NCBI GenBank assembly: GCA_023512835.1
Contig: CM042092.1
Span: forward strand, 54,463,097-54,527,096
Direction: 5' to 3'
Length of the DNA stretch: 64,000 nt
Origin: Taxillus chinensis
Lineage: Eukaryota; Streptophyta; Magnoliopsida; Santalales; Loranthaceae
Positions 1 to 11,229 of the stretch are shown here, piece after piece. Below the pieces are notes generated by a model, which was not told the origin of the DNA, did no database searches, and saw only the letters and a list, made by a program, of their open reading frames with translations. A program made the translations under genes and the position numbers. Position 1 is the first letter of the stretch; every line of letters begins with the position of its first letter.

Positions 1-241
1 TTGGATGAAAATAGTGTTAGTTATTAAAGTTTGTTATTTGAATGTTATTATAACTTTTTTAAAGTTAACTTTGCTTTAGTAATTTTCCTATTGTGTTAAC
101 AAAATAATGACAATAAAAAATAATAATATCTCACATGTTGCTCAAAAAAAAAAGCAAAAATTATATTAAGCATCATTTATGATATGGGTTTTTTTTTAAA
201 TGGCATTTTGTAATGGGTCTTTCTTAGGCTAATTACCTAGG
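1..241. other. AT-rich flank, no gene
   Basis: AT-rich sequence with short A and T runs. No ORF, RNA gene or recognisable element end was seen before the LTR-like block that starts near 242. Confidence 0.5.
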
Positions 242-1833
242 TAGATAGGTCATAATAATGAGTCTAGAGGGGGGTGAATAGACTTTCTTGCAAAAGCTAG
301 AATATTTTTGCAGACTTAGAGAGTTTAAGGAAAGATAGGAAATCTAGATGATTATGCCCATGTAATAAATGAGAGGGAAGCATACAAAAAACATATAAGA
401 GATAATGAGGAAACAGACAAGGAACTGAGTGATTGTAATGAGCCCTCCACTATAACACTTCAAATCGGACGAGGAATATTCTCATAGGCTTACAGGAAGC
501 CAATGCTTAAAGAGAAAAGACTGTTTGAGACAAACTATTTGAGAGAAACCGTTTGTTGAATGTTCCTCAAACTTGTTGTTCAATTGTATTCTTCTAATAA
601 AGAGCTTACCAATCAATTTGTGTTAGATCTTTCAAAAGAAAGATTAAATGTTTAATGGAATGCTCTGAATTTTATCACACGTGCACACAACACTTGGAAG
701 TCTTTTCACTCTTGGCTCTCTTTCTTCGTTGGAAGACTTAGAAAGCCTTGGGAACTCTTATTAAACTAAGTTGTTCATTCAATGTGCAAGAGTTTTTTCA
801 TTTTCCTCAAAGTTCCCATCATAGATTTTAGCATGTGTGTATATTTTAGTGCAAAGTGCATGCGCGCGCAGATTCCCATCCTTGATAATCTAACTTCCTA
901 CCAATACAATGTGGCAGGTAAAAGGGATGATCAGATCTGCTCATATTGTGCAAATTAGTTGTTCATACAATACAAATCGTGCTCATACCTTCTCTTTTAA
1001 TCTTGTTCGTTTATTAGCTATTGGTAGGTAATAGTTATTAATTCGACAATAAATACGCTTGACTGCAAAGAGCTGTGTGGCAAAGACATGAAAACCCTAG
1101 ATTATAATTTTGTTAAGTGTTTGGCTACTTTGTGTTTCTAGTTTATTAGCCTCGAAGCTATGGTTTGACTCAAAGATAACATCAAAATAATTTTCTTTGT
1201 TAAAAGTGTGGTTGACTTGAAGGTCATTGCCTCGAAGCTCCTCCTAGAAGGATTACATGAAGTCAATTTGCTTTCAGGTTCTTAAAGCCTTAGCCTTGAA
1301 AATCTTAAACATATAGCTAACTTTACGTGAATAATATTCTCCTTCAAAGTGGGCGACCTTGAAGATTAAAAAGAGTTAAAGCTTTCAAATTAAGCTAGAT
1401 ACTTAGAGCTTTGATTTTAACCTTGATGGCTTCACACCTTCGAGTCTTTGGATGTTTGAGTCTTTGGGTCAATTTGAGTGATCTTAGCTCATATTATTTG
1501 TAGGTTACTCGATATCTCACGAGCTAAGTTTTTGACCAATCAACACTTTGAGTCTCTGAACCCTTGGGTTTTAGCTCAACCAACTCAACATTTCATGGTG
1601 AGCCTTCTACCTTTGAGTCTTCAAGTTTTTAGATTAGTCATTACGTTTGACACCTTGAACTTCCCTATGGTATCTTCGACCTTACAGATCTTTGTGTCTT
1701 CGTATTTTTTCGTGTGCAATGACCACTCTTCTTTCTCACGGTTTTGACTATTTAACCCTACAGATCTTCCGGTTTTTGAGTCTCTTGACTTACCTGGTTT
1801 TGTGGTAGCTTCAAAAAATCAATTCTTCAACTA
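242..1833 (-). repeat. Ty1/copia LTR, inverted copy (diverged)
   Basis: Read on the minus strand this matches the copia LTR family seen at 15125-29906 and 33628-35863. Its left edge carries the complement of the family's 3' end (a C-run followed by TCTAGACTCA). The stretch 900-960 aligns with the LTR segment around a 'CCCACATT' core. The 1380-1760 part is the complement of the family's ACTCGAAG-type microrepeats. The right edge near 1833 resembles the complement of the LTR start. No 5-bp TSD could be matched, so both edges are approximate, and it may be a solo LTR or part of an element extending off the window. The 89-codon ORF inside is not convincing as a gene. Confidence 0.6.
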
Positions 1834-2739
1834 GAAATTTCTATGAGATTGCATAGAACATGACCTGAAGGGCATAATCTTAAATGAGAGACACCTAATC
1901 TGGCATCCCCATTGTTATTATTAACCTTGAGGGCATAATCAAAAAGAGACTTCTTTAACTATTAAATTATACGCTTTTGTAGCTGATTTTATAATCATTA
2001 TGTCGAGTATCTCCCATGACTTTATTATTATCATAATGCATGGCAAGGAATTATAATAATCCATACAGCCTACATCTATAATTTAGCCAATCCCATGTCA
2101 TGACGGAGAGGAAGCCCTACAGCACAACATCATCATCACCTTGAAATCATCCACACTTGCACTACATATCATAGTCTACCATCAAAACTCATCTTGTTGC
2201 TAACTTACTACATTCCAATAGTCCATGTATACATTTCTCCCCTTTGTGGTTATCAAAGCCATTCCATAATCAAACCATCAATCTGTGCCACCTAAGACAC
2301 TGTCCTCCACGTCATAGACTCTAGCCGCCGACCTACACCATTCTCACCTCATATTGTTACAACATTAAGCCATCCTACACCAACCTTACCCGTCTTAAGG
2401 GAGCTACATCAAGAAAGAGAGAAATAGGCCATGTGCATAAAGAAAAGGAAAGCAAAGAACGTGCTGAAAAGTGGGCCTACTACAACATAAGAACCATTAG
2501 TATGTGCAACAACATCGCTAACATACATTAACTCCTCCCTATTACAACCATTGAATCCAAGTAATTTGAAAGAAGAACAAGTTTACCAGAACGTTACAAA
2601 GGAAGAAGAGGTGTTCTATAAAAGGAAAGTGGAAGCTTCGCTAGGTATATTTTTAACATGAATATATATTCTGTTTGTTCACTAGGTACTTACCTCATAT
2701 GCATTGTTATTTTTTTTGTACATATCAGTATTTTTCTCA
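1834..2739. other. intergenic or old LTR sequence, no gene
   Basis: No coding signal. This may be the upstream part of the Tat/Ogre-like LTR whose 3' end lies near 4017, but the left edge cannot be placed from the sequence alone. Confidence 0.4.
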
Positions 2740-3420
2740 TGCCATGTCATTGATTATTATCATTATTATAATCGTTAATATTGCTAGGGTCTTACTATTT
2801 ACTCTCTTAATACTAGGGTGTATTGTTACTTTTTTACTCGTTATTGATTGAATATAACTTATTATGATTGTTGTTGTTGTGGATCATTCTTAATAGAATT
2901 ATTATTATTATAATTCTTGCTATTATTATCATTATCGCTATTTTTTCTTATTATTATTGTAAGAAGTTTGGATTATGACTATTGTTTTGAGTAGTTTATA
3001 TTATTATTATGTTATTAGCCACAAGGATTTATTTATTTATTTATTTATTGTTCTTCTTATCATTATTGTTGCATTATTATCATTGTTATTATTGTTATCT
3101 TCATTGGGAAAATCATTGTTTAAAAAAAAGAATGTTAATGTCATCACTATTGTCATTGTTATTATCAAAACTATTATTATGTTATATTGGGCGTCAATAT
3201 TATTATAGTTCTTCTTCTTATTTTGAATAGGTAAAATTATTTATTATTATTATTGTTTCACATAATCTAGAGTTATTATGATGATTGTTATTTTACTTTG
3301 TCTTACTAGCTAGACTTAATATTTATTAGTATTGTTGTTATTATTATTGTTGAGTGATGAGTTTGAAATTTATTGTCGTAGTTGCTACTTATTATTTGTT
3401 GGGTTGATGTTGATATACAA
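2740..3420. repeat. ATT-rich low-complexity tract
   Basis: Long imperfect TTATTATTATTG/CATTATTA arrays, with TTTA repeats near 3030. The two overlapping ORFs of 70-80 codons here are runs of Ile/Leu/Tyr codons produced by the trinucleotide array and are not genes. Confidence 0.8.
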
Positions 3421-3739
3421 AAATATTAAAAGAAATTAAAATTCAACAAAAAAATGCTTTAAGTAACCGCATGACTAAATAACTAATGTTTTATGATTTA
3501 ATTACTTGGACCTAAAATAATAGTGGCATTAGCTTTTCGTTTCAAATTTGTATTTATGCATATTCAAAAATTCAAAAGAGATTTGTTTTTCCATAATACT
3601 ACTTTCTTTCATTCTACTTTCCATTATGTTTAAAAATTAAAAATGATTTGCATCCTGAAAAAATTCTTTTCCATCAAGTATTCCAAGTCCTACATTAAAA
3701 AAAAAATTTAAAACTAAAAGCAAGTTTTTTAAAACAAAC

Positions 3740-4017
3740 AAAAAGAAGTAAAATCCCAATTATTCTAAAGTGTGGAACCAATTTTGGGTGTGTGGAGGTG
3801 TTAATCCTTCTCCGCATGTAAATGACTCCTAAGCCCTTCCTCTCCTTAACAATGACCATCCTTAGGTGATCAATCGCACTCACATTATGATTGATGGCAA
3901 CTTTAAATATTTTATATTCATGTTTCATCGTAAAATGTTTCCTTTCTTTTGAATGTCATCACAATGAAAACTCCATGACCCAAAATCCCAAAATTGAATT
4001 TGAAGGTCAGTGATGAG
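3740..4017 (+). repeat. 3' end of a Tat/Ogre-like LTR
   Basis: The segment follows the same order of motifs as the end of the Tat-type LTRs at 22165-22382 and 29590-29806. A 'GGTGTTAATCCTTCTCC' stretch corresponds to 'GGTACTAAAACCTTCCC' there. A 'GATGGCAACTTT' block corresponds to 'GGTGGCGACTCT'. The end 'GTGATGAGA' matches the LTR terminus of the 5' copy. It lies upstream of the ORF1 start at 7128, as expected for a 5' LTR. The alignment is by eye and divergent. Confidence 0.5.
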
Positions 4018-4463
4018 ACCGAATAGAAATGCATGATGATAGCTAGCAACTACGTTGGGGAGTTAGTAAGAGTCGAGCCAATTCTTATTTTAGATATGGA
4101 GGTTACACTTGTTTGTATATTTGTTTGTATTATATGTAAAGACTCGTATTTGGGTAGTTTTGAGAGATAGCCATTCTATGGGAATGTAACTATCTGGACA
4201 GTAGTGTAGTCGTCGATGTGAGCATTTTGACTTTACTTGGGCCCGATTCTGAGTCGGGGCCCCGTTTGACCCGATTGTTGACTTTTCGGGGTTTATTGGT
4301 TGACTTTGCGTTTGGGTGGTCATTTGGGTGTAATAATATCTATTTAGTGTTGTGCTCGTCATTTCGAGCGTTTTGACTGTAATTTGACTCAATTTGGAGT
4401 TTGGGACCTTAGAGGTCAATTATTGACTGGGTCAATGGTTAACTAGGTTAGTTGACTGGCAGA

Positions 4464-4473
4464 AATATAAATA
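4464..4473 (+). promoter_or_regulatory. LTR TATA box
   Basis: An ATATAAATAG motif lies about 330 bp into the solo LTR, upstream of an A/G-rich then CT-containing stretch. The position fits the R-region promoter of an LTR. Confidence 0.45.
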
Positions 4474-5094
4474 GCAGAAAAAAAAAAGAAGAAGCTTTCA
4501 CTTTACGTTTCACGTTTGTGCGTTTGAGAGAGAGAGCTTGAGAGAGCTTGGAGGCCTTGGCGATTTGGGGCAATTTGGGTTCGTGGAGCTCAAAGATTCA
4601 CTTCAAGTAGGTGTCCTTGAACTTCTTATCCTTCTCTTGTTTTGGATCTGCACGAATTTATCATGGTTTATGAAATTGAGCATGAACCCTAGAATTTGGG
4701 AAAATCCAATTTTGGGTTAGATCTAATGGTTTAGCATAAGAATTGTGGTTAAGAACTATTTTATATCATTGTGGATATATGTTTTTGTAATTTTGGGGTT
4801 GATTAACTGTGTCTTTCATGAGGGTTGATAAGTCAACCATGGAAATCTGGGTTTAGATCTAGATTTCTGGAAATCTGAAATTTTATACGTGTTTCTGTTG
4901 TTTCTGCACGATTTAGAGGCGTTCTGGACGCATTTTGAGGTAGATATCGTAGTTTGTTGCAAAACAGGGGTGTTAGTGAGCGTCTGGGAGTTTCTGGGCG
5001 CGTTCCAGACGAAGAACAGGCAAAAACGACGATGAACAGTACCCTGGGCGCGTTACTGGGTCGAACTAACGAAAATCCGAAGTCCTGGGTCGTA

Positions 5095-5245
5095 GGGTCG
5101 GTAGTTCGTAGACCCGTAGTTCGTAGGTTCGAAGGTTTGAAGGTTCGAAGGTTCGTAGTTCGTAGACCCGTAGTTTGAAGGTTCGTAGGTCGAAGGTTCG
5201 TAATTCGTAGTCCGAAGGTCGAAGATCGAAGACCTGCTTCGAGTC
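5095..5245 (+). repeat. CGTAG/CGAAG microrepeat array inside LTR
   Basis: Tandem short units such as GTAGTTCGTAGACCC and GGTTCGAAG are repeated with a period of roughly 10-14 bp. The weak ORFs on both strands over this array are by-products of the repeat. Confidence 0.75.
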
Positions 5246-6546
5246 TTCGAGGCGCGCTATGCAGCTACGAGTCGCAGCTCCAGCTACGAGTCTCCGAGGC
5301 GCACTGCAGTCCCGCACTACGAGTCGCAGTCCTGAAGCTACGAGGCAGGCTGTTCTGCAGCTTCGAGCCAGTGCAACTGCACTAGACTGGACCATTTACA
5401 TTGTAACCCATACCCAAAGTAATATACTTAAGTTACAATGTAAATAACGAAATACCCCCCATTTGGATTCAAAGAAAAATACTAGAAAAATTAATTCCCA
5501 CTATTTCAAACTGTGAAAATTTGGTTTTAGTGTAAAATCTCGGAAAAACCCAAAAGTTCATAGTGGTGAATTTTTAAAAAGTGGGGTTAGACATCTCAGA
5601 AAAGTCCCCAAAAATCAGATTATCTTATTTATGATATGGGAACCCAATACCGGGACTTTTGATTTTAAGAAAATAGCTGCTATGGGTACTTCCTTCATAA
5701 ATCAAGGATTGAGGATTTACTTGTGAAGACTGGCTACAGTTCCAAAGGAAATGTTGAGAATGACATGCCATACTAATGTTAGTATGTTGGTGCGAGGTAT
5801 TGGGGCATGGACTCCGTGATTTGTTTGGGTTCTCACCGTGATGCACCGATGGTGTTATGTGGTTGACGTGGCAGGCATATGCACCGATGGCAGGCCTGTG
5901 TGGCGACTGTGGCCGGGCATATTGCGCTGTGGACAGGCTAAGGCCTGAGTTGAGCCGTTGAGCTCGTGGAGCTAGGGCTGAGTGCCCTGAGTTGGGATCT
6001 CATGGAGGATCGTGGACAAGTTATCCTGTGTGGGCAGGCTGAGTTCTGATGATTGTGCACACTACACGGTGCACGAGTACACTGAGCATATAGTATAGAC
6101 TTATATGTGTTGCATGATATGGAGTTTTGGGGTCACCTACTGAGCTTGTCGCTCACCCCTACTTGTTGTTTACCCTTTTCAGGTGTGACCCGAGACTAGT
6201 GGAGGACTTTCTTCTAGGAGGACGCCCACTACTCTGATGTATGATACATTTATAATCTATAGTGTTTTATATGATATCCCGGACATGGGTCCATGGACAG
6301 TTGTATTTGCATATTGTATAATGTGATGTCTGTATGACTGTTTGACTCATTGTATGTATGATGATATATGGGAAAGTACAGGATTACCCTTGATGTATGA
6401 CTGTACAGGGTTACATATTTGAGACAGCACCCGCGGTGTAGTCTCCATTGGTGCTAGTCACCAACCCCTTAACCTATCGGGTGCGGGCAAGGGGAAGTCA
6501 TGTACCCAGTTCCGGGTTCCCTGGAATTCGGGGGCGTGACATTATA

Positions 6547-7127
6547 TTCTTTAATTATATTAATGTATATATTGTTGTCTTATTATCATATATCTTTTAA
6601 TGTAATTTATTTGTTTCATATTTTTTATACAACTGCCACATTCATGTATGCACCCTTTACTTGGGTTATACCGAGTTAAGGTTAGTAGGGTTTGTCCATA
6701 TAGGCTTGGTTGTGCTTATCTACATGGAACTTCCAAAAACATCTCAATCAAGTAGCGGTCATTTCTTGTTAATGCCCTTAAGGAACGATGATGACTCCTT
6801 TCATCAATGCCCTATATGTATACAGGTTCTCTACTAGTTCTTGTTAATGCCCTTAAGGTATAAGGTTAGTAGAGTTTGCTTGGGGATAGTTGAATAAAAT
6901 AGGATATAGATAAAGAGACCCCTTAAGGGCGCGAGCCAGCATATGTGTATAATGACACTTATCTTATGCTTATTTACAATTTATCATAATCTTGTTTACT
7001 TTGTATATCATGCCTTGCTTCATTTGTATCTTATATTATGCAGTGTTTATTCTCACATCAATATTTCTATTCTCTTTTCTCATAATATTGCATATCAATT
7101 CGCATGCATGAACTTCATTTAGGGCAA
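6547..7127 (+). other. untranslated leader of Tat/Ogre-like element
   Basis: This continues the element after the solo LTR at 4135-6541 (the remainder is 4018-4129). It contains repeated 'TTGTTAATGCCCTTAAGG' blocks at about 6768 and 6840. The complementary strand near 63920-63960 has the same motif ahead of the right-hand ORF1 copy. It precedes the ORF1 start codon at 7128. Confidence 0.55.
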
Positions 7128-7381
7128 ATGGAAAATTTTGATCATCTTCTAATGCACTATAATGACCCATGTTTGGGATTTGAGGATTTAGTCATTGGTG
7201 CGTTTGGACAAGGACTCTTATCCAGACGGTTAACGGGAGTCCGAGGGCACAGCACCTCAGCAAGGTTCTCGCTATGAAAACATGGTCGATGCAGCCTTAG
7301 TCAATGTGAGAGTGGCATGGTTAGTGGTCGATGTCGAATAGAGAAGAATCTAGAGAGTTTGGTCGATACGAGATAAATTTT

Positions 7382-7600
7382 GACATGTGGTCAATGTGGT
7401 CGAGGTTGACCAGAGCAGTTTCCCGAGAGCTTTCCCATATGTGTTGGTCGACCCGAAAGATGGTCTACCTGTGGTCGACGTGGTCGACCTTGTTCGCACA
7501 TGTAGGTTGACCTTGTTCAATGTGGAAATTGGTCGATGTGGGTGTCTGGTCGACACGAGAAAGGGTAGTCGATCCCGGGTGTTTTTGGTCGATGTCGACC
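7382..7600 (+). repeat. GGTCGA-rich irregular repeat in solo LTR
   Basis: The hexamer GGTCGA (and its complement) recurs a dozen or so times at 10-30 bp spacing, often as GTGGTCGACG. The 77- and 68-codon ORFs on opposite strands are artefacts of this repeat. Confidence 0.65.
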
Positions 7601-8679
7601 TAGTGAAAATGTATTTTTGATATTTTTGTTTTGCAATTTGTGGGTTCAGGGATTATTTTGCAGCTGTCAGAGAGAGAGAGAGATCATCATCGGTTCAAAT
7701 GTTGCCGCTGTGTTCTTGGACGAGGGAGGCGCCTAAAGGAGTGAGCAATGAGCAAGGATGTTCCTTCAAGTCGAAACCCTAACTTAACCAAGTTCGGGGT
7801 AGGGATTCTGTACTTTTTGAACCTATTCTAGGGTTAGTTTTTGAGGTAATTAGTATGTATATGTATATACGTAAATTCATATAGGTGTGATCTCCTATAT
7901 GAATCTTGGCCTTCATTGGCATATTGTGCTTGTGGATGTTGATGAGTTTGGGGTTAGTGGGGAGTAAGGGTTCGTTTCATGGTGTGGTTGCATTCATTCA
8001 TGGTAGTTTCGCGATAGAATCTCGTGGGGAGCTTTTAAAATTATAGGAGGGTTATGGTTGAGAACGTATTATGTGAACTTAACCTAATTATGGCTTGTAT
8101 GATGGATGATTTGTTGTGAATATGCCTTGTTATGTTATGCTTGAAAGTGTGCTATGTAGAACTGTGGTAGCTTGTGTAATTGTAGTTGTGGTAGCCTGGG
8201 CAGTTATGGTTGTGAAAGCCTGTGTGGTTGTAGCTATGGTTGTGCTTACTTGTGTGGCTTGTTTATGTGTTGCCGTATTTATGAATGTTGAATATAACAT
8301 GTTTATGTACTATTGCCACGACACTACACTTGTGCACGTCATTATATAGATGCTAAGAGCATGGGATGGGTTGGGGAGACATAATCCTTACTGAGATGTG
8401 GTTGCTCACTCCTCCTGTTGTGTTTTGTTTTTTTTCAGGAACCTACAAGCATTAGGTGGAACATCAAGGTGGAAGGCTAAGTTTATTATTCGGTTGTTTT
8501 TGTATTGTGTTATTTTGAGGAACTATTGTAACCCCAATGCGGAAATGATGTAAAAGATATATGAATTTAATAAAGATATGTGCTTTGTCTCATGAACAAT
8601 TATTGTTGATGTTTATAATGTTCTGTGTGGTATTATTTATCCATACCCCTTATCCATTGCGTGGGTAAAGTGGAGTCAC

Positions 8680-9111
8680 TGATACGTGCTTGTTACAGGT
8701 GGGTCGTGTGTAGTGTAATCCCGTGTGTGCGTGTCGTGCGTAGTGCAGTCTTGTGTGTGCGAGTCGTGCGTAGTTGCAAGGCTGTGTGTGCGTGGGTTGT
8801 TAGTCGTGGGTTGATCTGTGTGGGTTAGTTTTAGCTATAAGGCTATTATATAAAGCCAGTCGTGGGCAAGTTTCTAGCATGGGATGGTGCCTGGCGTCAT
8901 GTTTAGTGGTCATGGGATTGAATCCCATCGTGCTTGCGTGTGTCTTTAATTCCATTGTGTGAGCTTGCGTGTGTCTTTAATTCCATTGTGTGTGCTACTA
9001 TATAAAGCCAGGTGGGGTGTGTGAATATATATATGAAATTAATTCCAGAAAACTCTCCTCCTTACTATTTCTCTCTGCTTCCCAATTCCCTCTTCAAAAT
9101 TCTCCGTATCA
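8680..9111 (+). mobile_element. 432-bp LTR-like insertion, TSD GTCAC
   Basis: The insert begins TGATACG and ends CGTATCA, a 7-bp inverted terminal repeat with TG...CA ends. It is flanked by perfect GTCAC repeats (8675-8679 and 9112-9116). Removing it restores the Tekay-like 'GGAGTCAC...GGTTTCC' LTR end. Inside are two TATATAAAGCCAG boxes (about 8847 and 8998), a tandem duplication of about 35 bp (8931-9000) and a perfect GGGATT-n-AATCCC palindrome near 8912. Size and ends fit a short copia-type solo LTR; a TRIM or SMART-type LTR is possible. Confidence 0.78.
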
Positions 9112-9840
9112 GTCACGAACTGGTTTCCTTGGGTAAGAAATCTGGGGCGTGATATGCACGTTGTGGATAAGGAAGATATTTGAGAAATAGCCTCTACCAC
9201 AAGCAAGAACCAAGAATGCATGGGGAACTTTTCTCAAGAAGAGCCATAAAAAGCCCAAGAAATAGATATGAAACTTCCAATCTATCATTCTTGAGAATTA
9301 GAATCCATATAGAAGGATTGGTCCATCAAGAATCAAGATGTATATATTAAGTGCTTTGAAGATTTATTGCATTTAACACAACTACTCATGGACAAAAATA
9401 TGATCAGAGTGGTAGTACATTTATGGAATTCCAAACATAGATATTTTTACTTTAACAACATTGATTTGGTTCCAATTGTTGAGGCGTATAAAAGATTGCT
9501 TGATCGAGATGTGGATAAGGAAAAAGAAGTGTTCGAATATGACCCCCAAAGATCATGCCAACGTACCTTACCCGATTCTTGGGAATTCAAGCTAAGGAGG
9601 TACCTCTAGTTATACAAAGAGATGAAAGGCATGAGGTTATCCTGTGGGAGTTTATCAATGAAATGGTGCAACAAGCTACGAAAATGGAAACTCATACACT
9701 CTTCATAGTTGCTATCTATGGGTTGATTATATTTCCTCGAGCTACAAGTTATATTCATGGGGAGGTCCTTGAATTGGTGTTATAGGGTATAGGGGAAATT
9801 ATTCTGTTCCTACCATCCTGGCAAAAACTATTATAACATG

Positions 9841-11229
9841 TTTTACACGCGGGAAAGGAAAGAAAAGGAATCAAATTTCATTCCTTTTTTGCGTTTGATA
9901 TGTGAAGAGGAAATGAATCAGCTATTATGGTAGGAATTTTATACCCCAAATAGGGGTAAATTCATTTCTTTTATCTACTAGGTTTACAAAGATTCTTTTG
10001 CATAAGGAAACCTTTTTTATTTTTTATTTTTTTTGCCCTTTGATATTTTCATTGGTACATGCCACCGCGCCCTGCATAACATTTAATTATGGCAAGCCAG
10101 TCGTGATAAAGTCATAGAAGGTGGACTCGAGTGGAGGCACAGAGCCAAAAGCTAACATTGGAGTCGTAGAGAACAACGAGTGAAGGCCTAGTAGAACGTT
10201 TGCGATCTATGTGCTATAATTCGTTTAATTATACTACAGTGTATGTTTGAAATGGAATTTTAGACATTTTTACATACTAAAAATGTTGAATAACATAGAT
10301 CGACAATATAAGGTGCATATTGACGGACTAGGTGTAGATCCATGGAGGATAAGTGTATATCAACGAGCTGGGTGTAGATCCATGGCAAATAAGTGCAGAT
10401 CGATGACAGTTGAGTGTGAATCGACATCATCGATGACAAAACAGAGACGGAAAACTTCAGCTGTAGTGATGGAGTGAGCTAAGATGGCCTAATGAGATTT
10501 GATTTTGGGATAGACATACATGTACGTAACATCAAACATCACATCTAAATTTTTTACATGAAAATGATTCAATACCAAACAATAAACAACTACAAAAACA
10601 ATTCATATAATTATATAAAAAATCTCTAACAACATACAAAAATAGGAAATATAAAATAACTAAGAACACAAAAAATATTTGATTACCATCAATGGATTTC
10701 AAGAAAATATGGTAGGACGTTAATGGTGATTGTATTAAGATAAGAGAAGAGGAGTGTGGCACTGCGTGAAACCGACAGAAGAGATGAAAGTGTGGAAGGC
10801 GCAATTATAAATTAGGTTTTCCAATATTGAGTACTAGGCTGTTGCCCAATGAATATTAATTTAATACTTTTTATAAAAACATTTATGAACAATTATACAT
10901 GTTTACGAACTCAAGCATTCATGTTCACGAATATATTCATGAACATATGTTCGCAAACGATGTTTACGAATATATAATCATGAACATAAGTTTGCGAACG
11001 ATGTTCACAAATATGAACGAGTCGAATATTAGTTTGTTTGAGCTTGTTTTTTTGTATTCACAAACAAAAAATCTTCGTTCACGACTGTTACCTTTTTAAA
11101 ACAAATAAACATGAATGACTTTTTATCCAAACGAATGCGAATTTATTTGTTAACGTTTAATTCATTTACAGCTCTAAGGACATGTATGTATTACTTACTA
11201 TGTCCTTACTGGATATCTTAAAGAGTAAA
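9841..11229. other. non-coding block separating two ORF1 segments
   Basis: Homology to ORF1 stops near 9840 and appears to resume near 11230, so this may be an inserted element. Edges were not resolved; an ACATG direct repeat near 9835 and 11179 is only suggestive. The segment 10870-11090 is rich in alternating GTTCACGAA/TTCATGAAC motifs of the kind seen near hAT-type transposon ends. No coding sequence is recognised. Confidence 0.4.

Larger units (their letters stand above)
4135..6541 (+). mobile_element. solo LTR, Ty3/gypsy type, TSD TTATA
   Basis: The segment begins TGTAAAGACTCG and ends GGGGGCGTGACA, giving TG...CA ends. It is flanked by a perfect 5-bp direct repeat TTATA (4130-4134 and 6542-6546). 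There is one LTR only, with no primer site, polypurine tract or pol, so it is a solo LTR left by LTR-LTR recombination. The end sequence resembles the Tekay LTR ends in this window. A TATA box lies at 4464 and a CGTAG/CGAAG microrepeat at 5095-5245. It interrupts the leader of the Tat/Ogre-like element (LTR end about 4017, leader resuming at 6547). Confidence 0.88.
7158..9154 (+). mobile_element. solo LTR related to Tekay LTRs, TSD TGCAC
   Basis: This is bounded by perfect 5-bp repeats TGCAC (7153-7157 and 9155-9159). The ends are TATAATGACCC and GGGGCGTGATA, which are decayed TG...CA termini. Blocks shared with the Tekay LTR at 38440-40320 are the 'GGTGTGATCTCCTATATG' segment near 7886, the 'GGTGGAA...CAAGGTGGAAG' segment near 8455, the 'GTAACCCCA' segment and the terminal 'GGTTTCCTTGGGTAAGAAAT'. 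It is interrupted by a smaller element at 8680-9111. It lies within the first codons of the Ogre-like ORF1. Confidence 0.87.
7128..9840 (+). pseudogene. Tat/Ogre-type ORF1 (DUF7745-like), N-terminal part, broken
   Basis: ORF1 is the extra reading frame that Ogre-type gypsy elements carry upstream of gag; its function is unknown. The ATG at 7128 opens MENFDHLL, matching MASFDHLV of the right-hand copy at 63686. After ten codons a solo LTR (7158-9154, TSD TGCAC) breaks the frame, and homology resumes at 9160. Recognisable blocks are 'NFSQEEP' near 9220, 'NIDLVPIVEAYKRLLD' near 9460 and 'HGEVLEL' near 9760. Defects outside the insertion are in-frame stops near 9178 and 9245, and a frameshift near 9555-9600. 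The family name DUF7745 is from recall of plant ORFs with the 'DLxPTIEEYxxLL' motif and was not checked. Confidence 0.68.

Noticed and set aside
2975..3230. Two overlapping hydrophobic ORFs
   Set aside because: Translation of ATT/TTA trinucleotide arrays; Ile/Leu runs only.
9840..11200. DNA transposon with ACATG target duplication
   Set aside because: The 5-bp match is weak and no terminal inverted repeats could be paired; left as an unresolved insertion.
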